Source of the DNA: Ruminococcus sp.
GTDB lineage: Bacteria > Bacillota > Clostridia > Oscillospirales > Acutalibacteraceae
Direction of reading: 5' to 3'
Assembly (NCBI GenBank): GCA_004556705.1
Contig: SFGA01000046.1
Location: 1-11,337 of the forward strand
Length of the DNA: 11,337 bases
Shown: positions 1 through 6,010 of the stretch, piece by piece
Layout of the letters: each line of letters starts with the position of its first letter
Numbering within the stretch: position 1 is the first letter of the stretch
Made by a program: the position numbers and the translations under genes
Notes under the pieces: generated by a model
Database searches by the model: none
What the model saw: the letters and a program-made list of their open reading frames with translations, nothing else
Told to the model about the DNA's origin: nothing

Positions 1-25
1 CCGGGGTGCGATTCTTTCTGGCCAT
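1..25 (-). CDS. Transposase, first 8 codons only (partial)
   Basis: The first eight codons (MARKNRTP) of a gene that runs off the left edge. The start ATG is at 23-25 with AGGAGG eight bases upstream. Its place just inside the insertion-sequence end makes it the transposase of that element. The basic start is usual for DNA-binding transposases, but eight residues cannot prove identity. Confidence 0.6.
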
Positions 26-71
26 ATGGTAATCCTCCTGTGTGCTGCTTCTATTCTACACCACACAGCAG

Positions 72-97
72 GTTTACACAAAGTTTGGGACAGCCTC
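72..97. repeat. Terminal inverted repeat of the IS (transposase-start end)
   Basis: A 26-bp end beginning GTTTACACA internally and finishing GGGACAGCCTC at the outer edge. It aligns without gaps to the reverse complement of 11239-11264: GTTTACACA and GGGAC are identical and the differences are scattered. Imperfect ends of this length are normal for IS256-type elements. Confidence 0.75.
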
Positions 98-105
98 TCA
101 AAATA
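98..105. repeat. 8-bp target-site duplication, copy 1
   Basis: TCAAAATA directly abuts the outer end of the terminal repeat. The identical octamer at 11231-11238 abuts the outer end of the other terminal repeat, in the orientation expected if both ends belong to one insertion in a circular molecule. Confidence 0.8.
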
Positions 106-133
106 ATATAGAATTTCTTCTATAACACTTTCA

Positions 134-174
134 GATGCGGAGATTCTTCTCCGCATCCCTGCCTATAGGCAGGG
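134..174 (-). terminator. Two adjacent hairpins after the secreted-protein gene
   Basis: A perfect 10-bp stem with a 4-base loop (arms 134-143 and 148-157) sits next to an 18-bp perfect palindrome (157-174). They begin 7 bases after the stop codon of the gene at 181-612. No strong T-run follows on the minus strand, so this may be a weak terminator, an RNA-stability element or an operator. Confidence 0.5.
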
Positions 175-180
175 ATCTAT

Positions 181-612
181 TCATGCCGTCTTCCCTGTGG
201 TGGTTATAGTTTTTGTTTCCGATTTTCCATTAATCCACACAGTTACTTCAGCTTTTGCTCGGTATGTTGTCCCCTTCTCGGCTTCTACTGATTTGCTGAG
301 AGATGCATTCCGTCCATCTTCCTCCACACTCCAAGACTCAACAGTGACCCATTGACTTCCCCGCTGTTTTTGAATCTCCAAGATGATTTTGCTACGTTCC
401 GCTCCACGATTTCCATTCACGCTAACACGCGCTGCTGCTTTCCCGTTTCGAATACTCAACACACACTGGGCATCTGAGATATTCTCCATATAAAAGCTGA
501 TATCCGTATCGGGATCAGGCAATTCCACAGCATAGCCTGGAATCGCCAGAGAGAACGCGCATATAATGGCACAGAAAAAGCCAAAGAACTGCTTGGGAAT
601 ATACTTTCTCAT
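181..612 (-). CDS. Small secreted protein (DUF6147-like)
   Basis: A 143-residue exported protein of unknown function. The N-terminus is a clear Sec signal: basic MRKYIPKQ, a hydrophobic stretch to about residue 24 and a probable AxA-type cleavage site (GYA before VELP). The mature part of about 116 residues is rich in beta-strand patterns and polar residues, with no cysteine pair or catalytic motif that I recognise. It resembles the small clostridial secreted family DUF6147, a tentative call from memory of overall style. The ATG at 612 is preferred over that at 621 because GGAAGGGAG lies 9 bases upstream of it but touches the other. It follows the sigma/anti-sigma pair in the same direction after 82 bp, with an ECF-like promoter between, so it is probably a target of that sigma factor. 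Confidence 0.75.
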   Translation of the reverse strand: MRKYIPKQFFGFFCAIICAFSLAIPGYAVELPDPDTDISFYMENISDAQCVLSIRNGKAAARVSVNGNRGAERSKIILEIQKQRGSQWVTVESWSVEEDGRNASLSKSVEAEKGTTYRAKAEVTVWINGKSETKTITTTGKTA

Positions 613-644
613 AAAAACCATCTCCCTTCCCTTTCATATATTGT

Positions 645-671
645 GACGAATGAAGAAGCAATTATGGGACA
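645..671 (-). promoter_or_regulatory. Candidate ECF sigma-factor promoter
   Basis: On the minus strand TGTCCCA (665-671) is followed after 16 bases by CGTC (645-648). This fits the bipartite pattern of Firmicute ECF promoters, in which the -10 is CGTC or CGTA. Transcription would start near 638, leaving a short leader with the ribosome site of the secreted-protein gene starting at 612. Recognition by the sigma factor at 1387-1920 is inferred. Confidence 0.5.
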
Positions 672-694
672 GTAATTTCAAAAATTTTTTCAAT

Positions 695-1390
695 TTATTT
701 TGTCGTTACTGTAATCCCTTTAGCCACTTGAATTAACTCATCCGAATTCATATCTCCTGTTACCATCAAAATGAAGGGCTCATCTTTCCACAACAACGTA
801 CTCCTCTCACCTTTAACAACGAGTTTTGCCTCGTTTCCGGCTATATCAACCTTAGTAGAGTCAACAAGCTCCGTATCCAAAATGATCTCATAGTCTGTTT
901 CCTCTGTTACTAACTGTATATCTATTCTAAGCTGTTTGCCATCTAAATCTTCAAAATAAATTATTTGTCCCTGAGTTTCCTCGTCACACATTCGCTCAAC
1001 CTCAGACATTCCTTCCGGTAGATATCCAAATATAATTTCCCCCATTCTTATACTTTCGTTCCAAGAAGAGAAGATTTTAAAGTGTGTCAAATCATCCATA
1101 ACTTCGGTAATCATCTCAATAAATTTTTCACGGTATGCCTCTACAGTCATTAATCCCGAAAAACTAAGCATGGTTAAAACCAACACAGCTGCCGTGATCC
1201 GTTTTGCTGTAAGAAATATTTTCCTGATTCTTGGTGTACGCCGCTGATTTCGAATCAACCGCTTCATCTTCCTCTCAAATCTTTTAGAAAATATGTGTTC
1301 AGGAATTTCCTCATCCGTCGGCAGCCAGCTCAACCACAACTTTTCTGCTTTAGGTACATACTTATAAAGCTGTGAGTCTGTTATTTTCAT
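695..1390 (-). CDS. Membrane-anchored anti-sigma factor-like protein (DUF4367-like)
   Basis: 231 residues: a cytoplasmic part of about 64 residues that is strongly basic at 35-64, one transmembrane segment at about 65-84 (ITAAVLVLTMLSFSGLM), and an outer domain of about 145 residues. The outer domain, with its GYLPEGM motif and alternating strands, is of the DUF4367 type often found in clostridial regulators of ECF sigma factors. The start codon overlaps the sigma-factor stop by 4 bases (ATGA), so the two are translationally coupled. The expected role is to hold the sigma factor at the membrane until an outside signal releases it. There is no zinc-binding HxxxCxxC motif in the cytoplasmic part, so this is not a ZAS-type anti-sigma. 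The pairing is strongly supported by position; the signal is unknown. Confidence 0.78.
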   Translation of the reverse strand: MKITDSQLYKYVPKAEKLWLSWLPTDEEIPEHIFSKRFERKMKRLIRNQRRTPRIRKIFLTAKRITAAVLVLTMLSFSGLMTVEAYREKFIEMITEVMDDLTHFKIFSSWNESIRMGEIIFGYLPEGMSEVERMCDEETQGQIIYFEDLDGKQLRIDIQLVTEETDYEIILDTELVDSTKVDIAGNEAKLVVKGERSTLLWKDEPFILMVTGDMNSDELIQVAKGITVTTK

Positions 1391-1920
1391 ATCTGCCCCT
1401 CATTTTTTAATGCTTGTTCTAACTTTCTTCTTGCTCGTTGAATTGTCTTCTTTACATTCTCTTTTGACATTGAAAGAATCAGCGCCATTTCATCTATAGA
1501 ATATCCGTGGGAATATTTCAGAAAAAGAACCTCACGATATTTTCCTGACAGAGAGGCAATCGCTTTGGTCACTACCTCATTATCTTCTACGCTCTCAATA
1601 TCCGAGCAATTTGGCACTCCTAAGTATTCCTCCTCAAAAGGCAGGACTGTTTTTCTTTGCCGTTTGCGGTACAAATCTATCGCTTTATTTTCAGTTATTG
1701 TAACGATCAATGATCTTGTTTGGGGACTCTCTACGTCTTTTATATCATCGATTATTTCAATAATTTTTAGAAAGGCATCATGCACAGTATCCTCAGAATC
1801 TCTCGTATCACCCAGAATTTTATTTGCTATATAAAACATCAGTTTTTTATATCTATTATATATAAATTCAAACTTTTGCTGACCTTCTTTGGAATCAATT
1901 ATAGTAAGATACATTAACAT
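1387..1920 (-). CDS. RNA polymerase ECF-type sigma-70 factor
   Basis: About 177 residues. Region 2 is recognisable from about residue 14 to 85 (LMFYIANKILGD, DSEDTVHDAFLKI, then the DLYRKRQRK end). Region 4 at about 120-172 ends in a helix-turn-helix with the signature SMSKENVKKTIQRARRKL. It directs polymerase to a small set of promoters. The ATG at 1920 begins MLMYLTIID, which matches the usual start of this clostridial family; an in-frame TTG at 1941 and an ATG at 1914 are alternatives, and no strong ribosome site separates them. It begins 24 bp after the RHH gene of the partition cassette, with no terminator between, so it may be co-transcribed with parA. Its stop overlaps the anti-sigma start. 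Confidence 0.88.
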   Translation of the reverse strand: MLMYLTIIDSKEGQQKFEFIYNRYKKLMFYIANKILGDTRDSEDTVHDAFLKIIEIIDDIKDVESPQTRSLIVTITENKAIDLYRKRQRKTVLPFEEEYLGVPNCSDIESVEDNEVVTKAIASLSGKYREVLFLKYSHGYSIDEMALILSMSKENVKKTIQRARRKLEQALKNEGQI

Positions 1921-1944
1921 GTTACTTATTTTCTCTTTCAATAA

Positions 1945-2196
1945 TCACATATATTTTTCTAATCCTTTTCGCAAGATATTATTAATTGTCTCCGTAAGGT
2001 TCTTCTCCTCATCTATTGCCATGCGCCGTAGCGCCTTGTCTATATCTCTATCCAGAAAGTACGACCGCTGCACTCGATCCTTATTCCTCCCTTTTGCAAT
2101 AGGTGTCTCCCGACTACCAACCTTCAGCTCTCGGTCAGCTCCAATGATAGACTTGAACGCTGCCTCCTGGTCAAACTTCGCTTTCCCTGCCATCAC
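1945..2196 (-). CDS. Ribbon-helix-helix centromere-binding / repressor protein (ParB-type partner)
   Basis: 83 residues: a flexible, basic N-terminal part (1-45) and a C-terminal MetJ/Arc-like ribbon-helix-helix from about residue 46 (strand RSYFLD, helix RDIDKALRRMAIDEE, helix LTETINNILRKGLEKYM). It lies directly after parA; the GTG start at 2196 overlaps the parA stop, and an ATG follows at 2193. A small RHH protein after a short ParA is the type Ib partition arrangement, in which the RHH protein binds centromere repeats, stimulates the ParA ATPase through its disordered N-terminus and represses the operon. Its likely sites are the 8-bp arrays at 2969-3048 and 9782-9853. Function is inferred from fold and position; it shows no close resemblance to omega or ParG beyond the fold. 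Confidence 0.8.
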   Translation of the reverse strand: MMAGKAKFDQEAAFKSIIGADRELKVGSRETPIAKGRNKDRVQRSYFLDRDIDKALRRMAIDEEKNLTETINNILRKGLEKYM

Positions 2197-2954
2197 CCAT
2201 TAACTCCTTTCAAAAACTCCTCAATAAACGACCTGTAATCCTCTGCCACCGTGGACTTCCCCGCATAGTCAAATATATCGGCCCGGTTTGCCTGGGCCTC
2301 CTCCACGGCCACTGCAGAGCGAATATAGGTCTTGTAGATCGGCGCCGAGATATATTCACTCAGCTGCTCCGCCAGCTCCTTAATCTGCCGGCTAATATTT
2401 GCCCTGGGATTGAACCTGGTAAAGAGAATGCCCCTGATCTTCACACCAGGATTGCAATACTTCTGAACGCTGGTGACTGTCTCACTGAGCTGGGAGATCC
2501 CGGCCGTAGCGAAGATCCCGGCCGTAGTTGGAATCAGAATATCGGTGGCACAAGTGAAGGCATTTACTGTCAGCACTCCCAGGGAGGGCGGTGTGTCGAT
2601 CACAATGAAGTCATAGTCGCCGGCGACCGGAGCCACGGCCTCTTTCAGCCGATGTTCTTTCCCAGTCTGGGACAGCTCTTGCTCAGCTCCGGCCAGCATG
2701 ATATTCGCCGGCACAACATCATAGCCTCCCTTGGTGCGCTGCATGGCATCCTGGATGGTGGCCCCCCGTTTCATCACCTCATAGACCGTAGGTACATTGT
2801 AGCTCTCCACGCCACAGGCCGATGAGAAGTTCCCTTGGGGATCGAGATCAATGCCCAGCACCTTATACCCCTTCCCGGCCAGACCTGCAGCAAGTGCCTG
2901 GGCCGTGGTCGTCTTTCCGACGCCACCTTTCTGATTGGCTACTGCAATTATCAT
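2193..2954 (-). CDS. parA: ParA/Soj-type plasmid partition ATPase
   Basis: 253 residues, the size of short (Soj-like, type Ib) ParA proteins with no N-terminal helix-turn-helix. The deviant Walker A motif is at 9-16 (KGGVGKTT, with signature lysine K9 and P-loop lysine K14), the A' motif at 36-42 (DLDPQGN) and the Walker B motif ends at D120 (DFIVIDTPPS). It moves plasmid copies apart by binding the nucleoid with ATP and responding to its centromere-binding partner. The start ATG has AAGGAG eight bases upstream. The stop overlaps the start of the RHH gene. The 5' region is an array of 8-bp repeats that probably serves as operator and centromere. Confidence 0.93.
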   Translation of the reverse strand: MIIAVANQKGGVGKTTTAQALAAGLAGKGYKVLGIDLDPQGNFSSACGVESYNVPTVYEVMKRGATIQDAMQRTKGGYDVVPANIMLAGAEQELSQTGKEHRLKEAVAPVAGDYDFIVIDTPPSLGVLTVNAFTCATDILIPTTAGIFATAGISQLSETVTSVQKYCNPGVKIRGILFTRFNPRANISRQIKELAEQLSEYISAPIYKTYIRSAVAVEEAQANRADIFDYAGKSTVAEDYRSFIEEFLKGVNG

Positions 2955-2968
2955 TTGTCACACTCCTT

Positions 2969-3048
2969 CTACAATTATAGGATTATAGTTTTCTATGTAT
3001 CTTTATTTCTATTTTACTATATATCTATTTTTATAGCAATATAGAGAT
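2969..3048. repeat. Ten-unit 8-bp repeat array upstream of parA (candidate centromere/operator)
   Basis: CTAT or its complement ATAG starts at 2977, 2985, 2993, 3009, 3017, 3025, 3033 and 3041, exactly 8 bp apart. The two remaining in-phase positions hold near matches (CTAC at 2969, CTTT at 3001). Units run ATAG, ATAG, then five in the CTAT orientation (one degenerate), then ATAG, ATAG, so direct and inverted half-sites are mixed. Arrays of phased half-sites are the binding pattern of RHH partition proteins such as omega of pSM19035 (7-bp units). A possible parA promoter (TTGCTA at 3034-3039, 17 bp, TAAAAT) would lie within the array and be occluded by binding. Confidence 0.8.
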
Positions 3049-3060
3049 TCAGAAAACAAG

Positions 3061-3090
3061 AAAAAGCCGGCCTGGTTTGGCCGGCTTTTT
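3061..3090. terminator. Bidirectional rho-independent terminator
   Basis: A perfect 12-bp stem (arms 3061-3072 and 3079-3090) with a 6-base loop. An A-run opens one arm and a T-run closes the other, so it can act in both directions. It ends the minus-strand operon finishing at 3097 and insulates the parA control region. Confidence 0.9.
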
Positions 3091-3096
3091 CCATCT

Positions 3097-3297
3097 TTAC
3101 TCCCATTGCCAGGGTGACTCAACTAAATGCACCGTGTCATCGGAATCGGCACGATAATAATAAAAGTCCGTACCAAAGGCCCGGAATCGAATGTGCCACA
3201 GGCCGCAGAACTGGATCTTCTCAATATCCTTCGCTCTGATCCCGATGGTACGCTCTACATCTTCCTTCAGCTCTTCATCCGTATAGCGGCAGTTCAT
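3097..3297 (-). CDS. Small hypothetical protein
   Basis: 66 residues, not recognised. The start ATG at 3297 comes one base after the stop of the preceding gene with AGGG just upstream, so translation is probably coupled. The N-terminal third is acidic and helical (TDEELKEDVERTIG), followed by predicted strands with many aromatics (LWHIRF, FGTDFYYYR, SPWQWE). A longer reading upstream in the same frame overlaps the preceding gene and looks non-coding, so it was not used. This is the last gene before the terminator at 3061-3090. Confidence 0.6.
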   Translation of the reverse strand: MNCRYTDEELKEDVERTIGIRAKDIEKIQFCGLWHIRFRAFGTDFYYYRADSDDTVHLVESPWQWE

Positions 3298-3298
3298 A

Positions 3299-3529
3299 TC
3301 AACCCTCCGCTCTCTCGCGTGCCCACAGGCCCACTGGAGAAACACCAGGACACCCAGGCATATACCATCCCTCGTCATTGTACTCAAAGGAGACGACCAG
3401 CCATGTTCCGCCATCGAGCCGATCCGGAAGTAGCACCTCCATTCCCTGGCCACAGTGAATGTCCCAACCATCCCAGGTCAGGCGATCACGCTCCGGCTCG
3501 TAGCCGATCTGCAACACCTTAGCTTTCAT
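3299..3529 (-). CDS. DUF5348-like small protein
   Basis: 76 residues. The pattern WDIHCGQGMEVLL, then a W-x-VVSFEY strand and GWYMPG matches DUF5348, a small all-beta domain common on clostridial conjugative and plasmid DNA, with no known function. The ATG at 3529 lies inside the end of the 50-residue ORF (11-base overlap); GGAGG is 12 bases upstream, rather far. The residues after GWYMPG (GVSPVGLWARERAEG) look like an irregular tail. A second, more diverged member is at 6758-7000. Confidence 0.65.
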   Translation of the reverse strand: MKAKVLQIGYEPERDRLTWDGWDIHCGQGMEVLLPDRLDGGTWLVVSFEYNDEGWYMPGCPGVSPVGLWARERAEG

Positions 3530-3671
3530 CTTTTCCCATCGCCTCCAGCTCTTCCATGGTCTTTGTAATCCCAAGGCCCGCACGCACCTGTTCAAGCCCT
3601 CTTTTCAGCTTTTCCAAATAGAAAGTGCTATCCCCTGCTCCAGAGGACTGTTCCTGCTTATGGACATTCAT
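3519..3671 (-). CDS. 50-residue protein, helical, antitoxin-tail-like
   Basis: A short gene that is easy to miss. The ATG at 3671 is preceded by AGGGAG six bases upstream, and the frame is open for 50 codons to a TAA at 3519. The sequence has an unstructured start (MNVHKQEQSSGAGD), then an amphipathic segment (FYLEKLKRGLEQVRAG) and TKTMEELEAMG. That pattern resembles the C-terminal, toxin-wrapping tail of RelB/Phd-type antitoxins, but there is no DNA-binding part. It lies 17 bp after the antitoxin-like gene 3689-3913 and overlaps the next gene by 11 bases. Function is unknown; the resemblance is only suggestive. Confidence 0.55.
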   Translation of the reverse strand: MNVHKQEQSSGAGDSTFYLEKLKRGLEQVRAGLGITKTMEELEAMGKDES

Positions 3672-3688
3672 AAACTTCTCCCTATAGC

Positions 3689-3913
3689 TCAGAAACCTTC
3701 CCGTTCTTCTTGAATCTCCTGGTCACGGCCACCCTCAAAAATGTCGGAAGTGAAGCTATCCAGCTCAAAAGGGAATCTCCCCAGGCGAGCTGTTTCTTCA
3801 GCAAATAAAACGAATGCTTCTTCCAAGGTCAAACCATTTTCAGCACAAACCTTTTCTGCTTTCATTTTCAGCTCTATATCAATCTCCAGCGTTACTTCGA
3901 CCAGCTCACCCAT
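3689..3913 (-). CDS. RelB/DinJ-like antitoxin, second copy without its own toxin
   Basis: 74 residues. The N-terminal half is the ribbon-helix-helix of the RelB/DinJ family (VTLEIDIELKMKAEKVCAENGLTLEEAFVLF), followed by the characteristic RLGRFPFEL segment and an acidic tail. The start ATG has AGGAG eight bases upstream and lies 11 bp after the stop of the YafQ-type toxin gene. The order antitoxin, toxin, antitoxin-like is unusual. It may be an extra antidote, a regulator of the operon, or the remnant of a second pair whose toxin was lost; the 50-residue ORF after it does not look like a toxin. Confidence 0.7.
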   Translation of the reverse strand: MGELVEVTLEIDIELKMKAEKVCAENGLTLEEAFVLFAEETARLGRFPFELDSFTSDIFEGGRDQEIQEEREGF

Positions 3914-3924
3914 CTGACACGCTC

Positions 3925-4203
3925 CTAAAACAAATCGCTATGCGAACCTGTACGAATTAACTTCAAAATAAGCATATCTTGAACAATCTTATAGACCAGC
4001 AACCAATCCGGCTGTATATGACACTCTCTCATGTCTTTATAGTTCCTCGAATTGGTAAGGGCGTGATCCCGATACTTCTCTGGCAGCGGTGTTTCACTGC
4101 ATAAAAGGGAAATTACCTCTTCCAGCTTTTTAGGATCACAGCCCCTTTTAACCGCCAGCTTGTAATCTTTCTTGAACTGCCCCGAAAATTCTGGTTTAAG
4201 CAT
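3925..4203 (-). CDS. yafQ: YafQ/RelE-type mRNA interferase toxin
   Basis: 92 residues, the size of E. coli YafQ. The catalytic set of that family is present: H47 (RDHAL), H62 and D66 in ECHIQPDW, and H88 in the C-terminal RTGSHSDLF, at nearly the spacing of H50, H63, D67 and H87 of YafQ. The family cleaves mRNA on the ribosome and is held inactive by a DinJ-type antitoxin. The start overlaps the antitoxin gene by 8 bases, which keeps the toxin translationally coupled. No frameshift or lost key residue is seen, so it should be active. The symbol refers to the family, not a proven orthologue. Confidence 0.9.
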   Translation of the reverse strand: MLKPEFSGQFKKDYKLAVKRGCDPKKLEEVISLLCSETPLPEKYRDHALTNSRNYKDMRECHIQPDWLLVYKIVQDMLILKLIRTGSHSDLF

Positions 4204-4465
4204 TCAGAGCCTCCATCAGATCCGCCACGCTATCAAACGGGCCATACATATCCTCGTCTTTTTCTGCTGCATCCATCGCAGCATAGGTAACTTCATTAGG
4301 CTCATCCAGTCTGACGTCAAACGGCAAGCCCTGATACCGAAGTGCCTGCCTGTAAAAAATACCCGTTGCCGTACTCAAATCCATTCCGAGAGCCTTAAAA
4401 AGAGCTGCTGCCTGTCTCTTCAGATCCGGCTCAATCCGAAGTGTCGTATTTTCTTTGTTCGCCAT
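4196..4465 (-). CDS. dinJ: DinJ/RelB-type antitoxin
   Basis: 89 residues. The N-terminal ribbon-helix-helix (TTLRIEPDLKRQAAALFKALGMDLSTATGIFYRQAL) and the YQGLPFDV segment are typical of DinJ/RelB, and the acidic C-terminus (residues 55-89) would wrap the toxin. The ATG at 4465 is chosen because GGAAGGAG lies seven bases upstream; a longer frame upstream runs through the promoter. It precedes the YafQ-type toxin with an 8-base overlap. As is usual for the family, the pair should repress its own promoter through the palindrome at 4504-4518. Confidence 0.9.
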   Translation of the reverse strand: MANKENTTLRIEPDLKRQAAALFKALGMDLSTATGIFYRQALRYQGLPFDVRLDEPNEVTYAAMDAAEKDEDMYGPFDSVADLMEALNA

Positions 4466-4502
4466 AATATCGCTCCTTCCGTAACTGCTATTTTCTACTA
4501 TC

Positions 4503-4531
4503 AGTATATTCAATATACATTTGCATTGCAA
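4503..4531 (-). promoter_or_regulatory. Promoter and palindromic operator of the toxin-antitoxin operon
   Basis: On the minus strand TTGCAA (4526-4531), a 17-bp spacer and TATACT (4503-4508) form a good sigma-A promoter. A near-perfect palindrome GTATATTCAATATAC at 4504-4518 overlaps the -10, where antitoxin binding would block transcription. The ATG follows 38 bases downstream of the -10. Confidence 0.75.
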
Positions 4532-4570
4532 GCGAATATTGTTAATTTTTAATGTGTGGACATCTATAGA

Positions 4571-6010
4571 TTACTCACCACCTAAAAGAGAGAAATCGCA
4601 CACAGCTCTGGACGGGTATTCCCACCACTTTCGGATCGTCTTAGGGTCAAGGCCGGTATCCCGGTGGCAGTCGGCCTTGCGCCCCTCCGGATGCTGCTGA
4701 CGCCATTCATGTACTCGCTCCTGGGCTGTCCCGCTGCCGATGGGCCGTCCATTCTTATTGCGCCAGTCCTTATTACCATTGATTTCATCACGAATCAAAT
4801 TCATCAGTCTTATATGTTCACTCTGCTTACGCCAGTTTCTCTTGTTCACTGGCATAGTCAGGCCGGAGAGCTTCGCTATATCGTCCCTGGGAAATGTCAC
4901 ATAGTCCTCATTGAACATCTCCAGGGCGCACACCACATCATCCTTCGTGAAGCGATTGATGTCCTCCACGCTCATATCGTCATAGGGTTTCAGCAGAGAA
5001 AAGGCATCCTCCCGCAGTTCCTCTTCATCTATCCCACACTTCTTCGCATAAATCGCCAGCGTCATAATGCCATAGAATCGATGGCCAACCCGGATCTCGT
5101 CCCTGATCCGGTGCAGCCACCAATCGTAAAGATCCCGCTTGACCGTCCAGCGGCCCCGCCGCTCCTTCCTGACAATCCGCCGCTCATACCAGTCCGGGTA
5201 CTTCTCCTTCGCCTCGGCCAGCGAGAGCCGACTTTTCCGCATGAGTCCCAGGAGCTTCTGCTGCTCCCCGTTGCTATCCGGGATAAACTCCAGCAGTTTT
5301 TCCAGCGTCACCTTCCCGCCGAGCCGGTAGGCCGTCACAGGGTATTCCCGACCAAGTTTGGAGCCGGAGCCAACCACCCGGAACCCCTGCAATATGCCCT
5401 GCATCTGCGGCTCCTTGATGGTGGAGGTATACCTGTTCCAGATCTGCCGGGTGAGGGAATATTTCAGCTCCTTCAAGCACTTCTGATTGTGCGGGTACAT
5501 AGGAATCGGCTCCTCCAGGACATAATACAGGTGAAGCCCCGTCCCACTGTTTACGACAAAGGTTGCCTGGGGAAGAATATCCTTGTTCATCTGGTGCAGC
5601 GTGTCCCGGAGCTGGGGCATCCCCACCCCATCCAGGTCAAAGACCAGGGCATAGAGATACCGGGCATTCTTACCGCACCGCCGCCGGCCAAAATAAGACA
5701 GAGGGGACATAATGGTGAAGTCCGTATCATAGACCTCCGACAGCTCCGACAGTTCATCGGTGATGGTGTAGCGTTTGGCCTTGCCTTCCTCCTGGATCTC
5801 CAGGGCAATCCCTGCGGCCTTCGGCACCGTCACCGCAATCCCGTTTCCTTTTGCGTCCTCAAAATGACCCTTTCTCTCAAAACTACCTACCGGGAAGATC
5901 TCCCGATAGAACTCAAATGGCGTGACCGGCTCCAGGAATTTCTCCAAATGCTCATTTTTTTCTTGATACAACACCCGCAGCTGCTCCATATTATCCTGTT
6001 TATCCCTCAC
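4571..6010 (-). CDS. Plasmid replication protein with archaeo-eukaryotic primase-like domain
   Basis: 479 residues, the likely initiator of this plasmid. The central part carries primase-type motifs: an acidic pair D125/D127 in ALVFDLDGVG, then SGTGLHLYY with H160, then FRVVGSGSKLG with R211. This is the DxD, sxH and basic-motif order of archaeo-eukaryotic primase (RepB-like) domains. Residues 260-400 are helical and basic, as in primase C-terminal domains, and a helix-turn-helix-like segment near the end (CHRDTGLDPKTIRKWW, about 446-461) may bind the origin. The GTG start at 6010 overlaps the stop of the preceding small gene (GTGA); an ATG at 5989 is the alternative. No helicase Walker motif is present, so host helicase would be needed. 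The plus-strand open frame opposite is a shadow. Confidence 0.8.
   Translation of the reverse strand: MRDKQDNMEQLRVLYQEKNEHLEKFLEPVTPFEFYREIFPVGSFERKGHFEDAKGNGIAVTVPKAAGIALEIQEEGKAKRYTITDELSELSEVYDTDFTIMSPLSYFGRRRCGKNARYLYALVFDLDGVGMPQLRDTLHQMNKDILPQATFVVNSGTGLHLYYVLEEPIPMYPHNQKCLKELKYSLTRQIWNRYTSTIKEPQMQGILQGFRVVGSGSKLGREYPVTAYRLGGKVTLEKLLEFIPDSNGEQQKLLGLMRKSRLSLAEAKEKYPDWYERRIVRKERRGRWTVKRDLYDWWLHRIRDEIRVGHRFYGIMTLAIYAKKCGIDEEELREDAFSLLKPYDDMSVEDINRFTKDDVVCALEMFNEDYVTFPRDDIAKLSGLTMPVNKRNWRKQSEHIRLMNLIRDEINGNKDWRNKNGRPIGSGTAQERVHEWRQQHPEGRKADCHRDTGLDPKTIRKWWEYPSRAVCDFSLLGGE

Larger units (their letters stand above)
1..97 (-). mobile_element. IS256-family-like insertion sequence, transposase-start end (partial)
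   Basis: The left edge lies inside an insertion sequence. It shows a 26-bp terminal repeat at 72-97, then a 46-bp leader, a strong ribosome site (AGGAGG) and an ATG at 23-25 reading leftwards out of the window. The terminal repeat matches the one at 11239-11264 at most positions in inverted orientation. Its GTTTACACA...GGGAC pattern resembles the ends of many clostridial IS256 (mutator-type) elements. An 8-bp target duplication fits that family. The transposase body is outside the window, so the family call rests on the ends only. Confidence 0.75.

Noticed and set aside
72..97. TGTCCCA inside the IS terminal repeat as an ECF -35 element like the one at 665-671.
   Set aside because: No CGTC follows at the needed spacing, and the sequence is explained by the terminal repeat.
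2969..3048. CRISPR-like array.
   Set aside because: Units are 8 bp with no spacers, and no cas genes are present.
3098..3471. A longer version (124 residues) of the small gene 3097-3297.
   Set aside because: The extra N-terminus overlaps the DUF5348-like gene in another frame and reads like non-coding sequence; the internal ATG has a ribosome site and correct coupling.
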